Assembly (NCBI GenBank): GCA_951217055.1
Contig: OX578277.1
Location: forward strand, 105,036,119 to 105,100,118
Length of the DNA stretch: 64,000 nucleotides
From: Gerris lacustris
Taxonomy: Eukaryota; Arthropoda; Insecta; Hemiptera; Gerridae
Reading direction: 5' to 3'
The notes under the pieces are model-generated. The model was not told the DNA's origin. It saw only the letters and a list, made by a program, of their open reading frames with translations, and searched no databases. A program made the position numbers and the translations under genes. This document shows positions 60,420 through 64,000 of this stretch, in pieces. Each line of letters starts with the position of its first letter. Positions within the stretch are counted from its first letter, which is position 1.

Positions 60420-61709
60420 CTCCCGGCCCAGAAAAGTAGGAGCACCACTTGCGACGTCCTCTTCCTGTTCAGGAATCTCAAGCGGGTAAAGACGTATGGG
60501 CCGCAGGCATTCCCAATTTTTAGTCTTCCACTTCACTACCCCGAATACTTCGAATTGCGATAGGCTAATTTGGTGATAGGCTCTTCGAGGTGGAATAGGC
60601 TCTTCATCATTAAGATTAGATGGTATATATGTAAGTGGTTGGTTGTTAAATACTGCTTCGCATTCACAGAGGACCGTCGACATTTCCCCTGCTGTTATGG
60701 ACGCTTTTCCTGGTGAGCGCCGCAAGAGATTTTTCACTAACCCAACCAAACTTTCCAACCAACCTCCCCACCACGAATCGGTGGGAGGATTGAAAACCCA
60801 CTGAATCCTCCTATCATTACTTTCATTAGCTACTGTCCCCCTCTCTATCGCTTTAAAGGTATTGTTAGCCCCGATAGAATTTGTCCCATTATATACATGG
60901 CCATACATAGTTCTAGGTCTCCCTCGCCTTGCGACGAACCTTCGTAACGCTAATAAAAATACTTTACTTAAAAGTCCTAATGGTACTAGTTCTAAATGAA
61001 CTGCCCCAAACTTAGCACATCTGAATAACGCTAGCCACGCTACCTCAAACACTAGGATCCCTTGTACCCTATCTAGTGGCAGTGCAGATGGTACACCCTT
61101 TAATCCTTTTGCTTTTATAACAAACGGAGACAGTACACATATTGGGTCAAAAAATTTATATCCAAAAGACAAAATAACCTTTTTTGTAATAACGACTAAA
61201 TTTAAACTTGTTTTCTTAACCCAATCTAAATTAGCAATTAATTTATCTAATTCTTTGTGCCATCCAACTCCTAAGACCGATGTTTTGTCTGTATTTTCCT
61301 TTAACAACTTAGCTGTAGCCCCTCTTAGCCGTCTTCCAGCTAACAACCTATTAGATGGTAATGTTGGACTATCAAGGCTCCAAGGAAAACTAATTTCAAA
61401 ACTACCATCCTCTTTTCGCACGATTGTCCTCAAAAATTCTTCTTTAGTGGCAATTTCCACTTCCTTTTTAGACTTCTGTTCCCCTGGATCCTTAATTCCT
61501 AACAAATCTAAATTCCATAAGTCTGTAATATTTGCTTCAGTACTCGAATGGAGTACAGCAGCTACGCCACTGTAACTAAATGTTCCCTTCTCAGCCTCTA
61601 CTTTTCCCATAAGAGTCCAACCTAACAAAGTTTCCATCGCTATTAGTCCACATTCTAAGACTTTTCTATTTCCTGTCAATAACTTACCGGCCACATCGGC
61701 CCCTAACAA
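60396..61709 (-). pseudogene. BEL/Pao pol remnant: protease end, RT flanks, integrase pieces
   Basis: An uninterrupted 437-codon frame starting at a TTG; the frame is open upstream, so no true start is implied. Residues 2-40 (LGADVAGKLL, ETLLGWTLMG) are the end of the Pao protease domain. Residues 104-137 (FEISFPW-LDSPTLPSNR) are the N-terminal flank of the reverse transcriptase. At about 138-145 this jumps to SVLGVGW and VILSFGYKFFDPICVLSPFVIKAK, the segment normally after the polymerase, so the catalytic core is deleted in frame. A second jump near 202-224 removes RNase H and the integrase N-terminus. Integrase resumes at AVHLELV ... LRRFVARRGRPRTMY, but the catalytic Asp of the S/YDNGTNF motif is replaced (GHVYNGTN). 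A third deletion near 378-390 removes most of the C-terminal domain. It cannot be catalytically active. Confidence 0.88.
60420..60432 (-). promoter_or_regulatory. Putative polypurine tract
   Basis: On the minus strand GGGCCGGGAG lies directly upstream of the 3' LTR. It is purine-rich apart from two C residues, so it is a weak match for the plus-strand primer. Confidence 0.45.
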
Positions 61710-61950
61710 TAAGCCGATCGGTGTCGGTTTCTGACCTAAATCCGTAAGTTTAATATTATATTTCTCTAACTCTAAGTTCCAAGGCCCCGGGATGACTGGA
61801 GTTATACTTTTACAGATAACTTTTTGCTCTAGTGTCTCAATATCACACTGAAAAGACTGATCTAAACTAGAAATATTTATTTTATACCCTGATAAACAAA
61901 CTTTGTCTGTTTTGGTACCACCAAATAACGCTGGACAATTTCTTCCTTCC
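61710..61950 (-). pseudogene. BEL/Pao protease segment linking gag and pol frames
   Basis: On the minus strand, in the same frame as the downstream pol remnant, an open stretch begins near 61935 with PALFGGTKT, an LFGG motif typical of the Pao protease domain, and continues to the LGAD motif at 61709. The upstream gag-protease frame overlaps it out of phase and ends at 61877, so there is a frame break around 61935-61955, inside one protein domain. Confidence 0.7.
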
Positions 61951-62995
61951 TACATGACACATACCCTAACTCAGATATAATATCAGCCAATAAATAAGAT
62001 CTCTGAGATCCTGTATCCAAAAGTGCCCTCACGATTTTACTTTTGTTCTTACCGTTAACTCTTACTAACATTGTCTGTAAAAACACTTCTGGCACACCTG
62101 AGACACTCGCACATGCAGTCGATGTCCCTGGAAAGTTTGCCTCACTCGCCTTTTCCTTCTTTTCCACTCCTCTGTCAGTCTTATTTGCCGGTAAATCCGG
62201 ACACATTAAAGGAATATGTCTCTTTCCACATACTAGACAACATAATACTGCCTGGCATTTATTTGCACTATGCGATCCACCTAAACATGAAAAACAACGT
62301 TTCTTATACCTTAATATTTTTTTCTTCTCGTCCAACGACATTTTTTGTGCTCCAAAACATTCAGCACTTTTGTGCCCCTTAGAACAAAAAATACATTTTA
62401 TATTTGTGGAATTACTTTCATACTTTTTCTCTATTTTACTAGCACTTACTAAACTAGCAGCTGTTGGGAAAATTTCCGGCACTTTTCCCCCTTTATTAGA
62501 ATAATTATTATCACTAAGGCCAAACCCAGACATTGCCAACGTTATTTTATCTTCTGCTTCCACCTCAGAAAGCAGAAATTTCATAAGTTCATCAAGTCGC
62601 CCCTTAGGTGTAGTTTGACTTAATTTAGGCGCTCTTTGCCATGCCCTTAACATTTCTTCCGGCAAACATGACTCAATCATAGGATACAACATAGGCCCAC
62701 ACTTACTCGCGTCTCCCCACATCGTTTCTAAGGCTCTAAGGTGGGACCTTAATTTATCGTACAAAGACCCTAAGGACAATGTTTGCTGTCCTGTTGAATT
62801 TTGCAAAACTAACTTTAGCAAGTCTCTAATGTAGTATTCTATCAATAAATCCTCTCTCCCAAATCTATCCTTAAGACTAGAAATAGCGCTTTTATAATGT
62901 TCTCCCCCAGGTGGGAAACTTTCAACTACCTCCCTAGCTCTAGAGTTGGGGACAGTAGCTAACAATAAATACTGAAATTTATCATCATTACTCAT
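61877..62995 (-). pseudogene. BEL/Pao gag C-terminal part, zinc knuckles and protease start
   Basis: A 372-codon frame. Residues 1-150 are the end of the DUF1759-like gag domain (PPGGEHYKSAISSLKDRFG, LRSHLRALE, LPEEMLRAWQR). Three zinc knuckles follow: C201-C204-H208-C213, C234-C237-H242-C247 and C253-C256-H260-C265, which in other BEL elements bind RNA during packaging. LLDTGSQRSYL with the aspartate at residue 327 is the catalytic motif of the retropepsin-like Pao protease. The first Met is not the true start; the same frame is open upstream to about 63105. The frame ends early at 61877 because of a shift in the protease domain. Confidence 0.9.
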
Positions 62996-63098
62996 ATCAG
63001 AATCATCATCAATTTTTTTAAATTGGCCCCAAAATATTAGCCATTCCTTAACTTCCCCATTAAACCGGATGAATTCGATTTTGGGAAGTTTAAACCTC

Positions 63099-63470
63099 TT
63101 ACTTTGCCCCCCCAGGAAATCCCCCCGAACGAGCAGTTTCTAATCTCGACGGTCCCTCTGACTGTGGATTCTGAGCTGGTGGAATGAAGCTTTCTAAATC
63201 GGTTTTAACCTTTTGATACTTGAGTAGGTACTCCTCCGCAGAACTTAATTCTGTTTCCAAGTCATTTTCGGAAGTATCCTCCGTCAACATTCCCTCAAAT
63301 ATAGCTACATCTAATGCCTTAATCGCTAAGTACCTTTCATCCAATGCAGTTAACAAGGTCCTTATTGTTGTGACATCTGGAGGAACGATGGCCGCTACTT
63401 GCTCCATCTTCGTCATTGTTCTCGTTAGAATGGCCCGATTTGCCTTTCTTGATTTCTTCTGAAGTTCCAT
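63099..63470 (-). pseudogene. BEL/Pao gag N-terminal part
   Basis: A 123-codon frame from ATG 63468-63470, 83 bases downstream of the primer-binding site. It is helical and charged (KKSRKANRAIL, LTALDERYLAIKALD, ELSSAEEYLLKYQKVK), as expected for the start of BEL gag. It stops at 63099 just after a G7 run on the minus strand (63105-63111). The downstream frame continues with the LPKI-E-F-x-G-x3-EW motif of the DUF1759-like domain, so one extra G in the run explains the break. It may be a real mutation or a homopolymer sequencing error. Confidence 0.88.
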
Positions 63471-63552
63471 CTTTAACTTCTTAATATTCGCCGTCCAATA
63501 TTGACACGAATTAATTCTTGAAAAATTTCTTCAAAATTTTTCTTTTCAAAAA

Positions 63553-63566
63553 TGTCACGGTCGCCA
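63553..63566 (-). promoter_or_regulatory. Primer-binding site, tRNA-Arg type
   Basis: On the minus strand TGGCGACCGTGACA lies three bases inside the 5' LTR. Its complement, TGTCACGGTCGCCA, fits the 3' end of an insect arginine tRNA (anticodon UCG, as I remember it) with the added CCA. It would prime minus-strand DNA synthesis. Confidence 0.85.
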
Positions 63567-63569
63567 CAA

Positions 63570-63685
63570 TGTCAAATCCTTTTAATGATTTCAAGACAAC
63601 TGTCCATATTTCAATAAATTGACAATAAGGTAAATTCAATAAAAAACAAACAACTTTAACTTTAACTTGTCCTGGTTTCTTGACA
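63570..63685 (-). repeat. BEL element 5' LTR
   Basis: 116 bp, identical by eye to 60304-60419. On the minus strand it would start transcription leftwards into gag. Confidence 0.95.
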
Positions 63686-64000
63686 ATAATTATAATAATA
63701 TGGATGTTGGATGTTTACATGAAGCTACAGTGTAGCCAGTGACTACGCTATTTTTTTTAATTAAAGATCTACACTATTCATTGAACTTATTTAACAGAAT
63801 TGACAAATAAAAACAAGTTATTTTATTATTAAAACAATATTACTTATTGAACTATAATATATAATGTAATAATATGTAGATATAATAGTATAACCTTTTA
63901 TTGCTATCATTATAACAATTAAAATTTGCCGCCTAGGCAGCAAACATTTTCCTCATTTTATCGCCTAGGCCGAAAAATCACATTTTTCTGCCCGAAATCA
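63686..64000. mobile_element. R7 element, right part after the BEL insertion
   Basis: It matches about 30940-31200 (TGTTTACATGAAGCTACAGT, TAGCCAGTGACTACGCTATT, TCATTGAACTTATTTAACAG). It then enters a CCTAGGC-rich zone (GCCGCCTAGGCAGC, CGCCTAGGCCG) like the right end of R7 at 31200-31360. The window ends inside it. Confidence 0.6.

Larger units (their letters stand above)
60304..63685 (-). mobile_element. BEL/Pao LTR retrotransposon, non-autonomous deletion derivative
   Basis: The element is bounded by two 116-bp LTRs that I find identical, each starting TGTCAAATCC and ending TTCTTGACA on the plus strand. ATAAT directly flanks both sides (60299-60303 and 63686-63690) as a 5-bp target duplication. 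Read on the minus strand the order is 5' LTR, primer-binding site, gag with zinc knuckles, protease, shortened pol with integrase pieces, purine-rich tract, 3' LTR. Total length is 3,382 bp, well below the 6-8 kb of complete BEL elements. Gag carries at least two frame breaks, and pol lacks the reverse transcriptase core, RNase H and part of the integrase. It sits in an R7 repeat. Confidence 0.93.

Noticed and set aside
60396..61709. Domesticated host gene derived from BEL pol
   Set aside because: The frame lies between identical LTRs with a target duplication, lacks an ATG-led independent structure, and has lost catalytic residues. A young transposon is the simpler reading, though selection should be tested.

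Overview
This window looks like gene-poor, repeat-dense intergenic DNA from an animal genome, most likely an arthropod and probably an insect. The reasons are strong AT richness, more than a dozen long (AT)n arrays, BEL/Pao, Penelope-like and two kinds of non-LTR retrotransposon remnants, an hAT-type element with an 8-bp target duplication, and many short inverted-repeat elements. I see no host protein-coding gene and no intact functional RNA gene. Nearly all short open frames are chance frames or pass through (AT)n or poly-G/C tracts. The species cannot be named from sequence alone; a hemipteran-like insect is only a guess.

Layout. Bases 1-25831 are dominated by a direct tandem duplication of about 14.05 kb. 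Bases 1-11780 recur at 14057-25831 with no substitution that I noticed. The differences I found are in microsatellite and homopolymer lengths and in the block that separates the copies. Because the match ends at 11780/25831, the second unit is best read as 11781-25831 and the first unit should begin about 2.3 kb upstream of the window. One unit carries a Jockey-like LINE end, a solitary ~700-bp repeat (R1), a terminal-inverted-repeat element (R0), a tRNA-like SINE fragment, two foldback elements (R3, one interrupted by element R4), a 104-bp tandem array of tRNA-like units, element R2 interrupted by R1, an RTE-like LINE end, a tRNA-Lys-like relic and a Penelope-like endonuclease fragment.

Bases 25832-40200 hold scattered copies of the same families (R1, R2, R5, R6, R7), several minisatellites, and an unassigned stretch at 38750-39620 that is less AT-rich than its surroundings. 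Bases 40200-45900 are unusually rich in palindromes: five foldback structures, two of them built from tRNA-like sequences facing each other head to head, plus a perfect 48-bp palindrome. Bases 45900-54200 hold more family copies, another less AT-rich unassigned stretch (50100-50660), minisatellites and a decayed BEL/Pao gag relic. Bases 55245-57068 are a complete non-autonomous hAT-like element with its target duplication.

The clearest mobile element is at 60304-63685 on the minus strand. It is a 3.4-kb BEL/Pao element with identical 116-bp LTRs, a 5-bp target duplication (ATAAT), a primer-binding site matching the 3' end of arginine tRNA, gag with three zinc knuckles and an aspartic protease motif, and a pol reading frame that stays open across at least three domain-removing deletions (reverse transcriptase core, RNase H plus integrase N-terminus, C-terminal domain). 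It sits inside a repeat (R7) whose other copy at about 30.9 kb supplies an empty insertion site. Identical LTRs together with a broken pol point to a non-autonomous derivative that moved recently using enzymes made elsewhere.

Family names R0-R8 are labels I assigned here; they are not database names.
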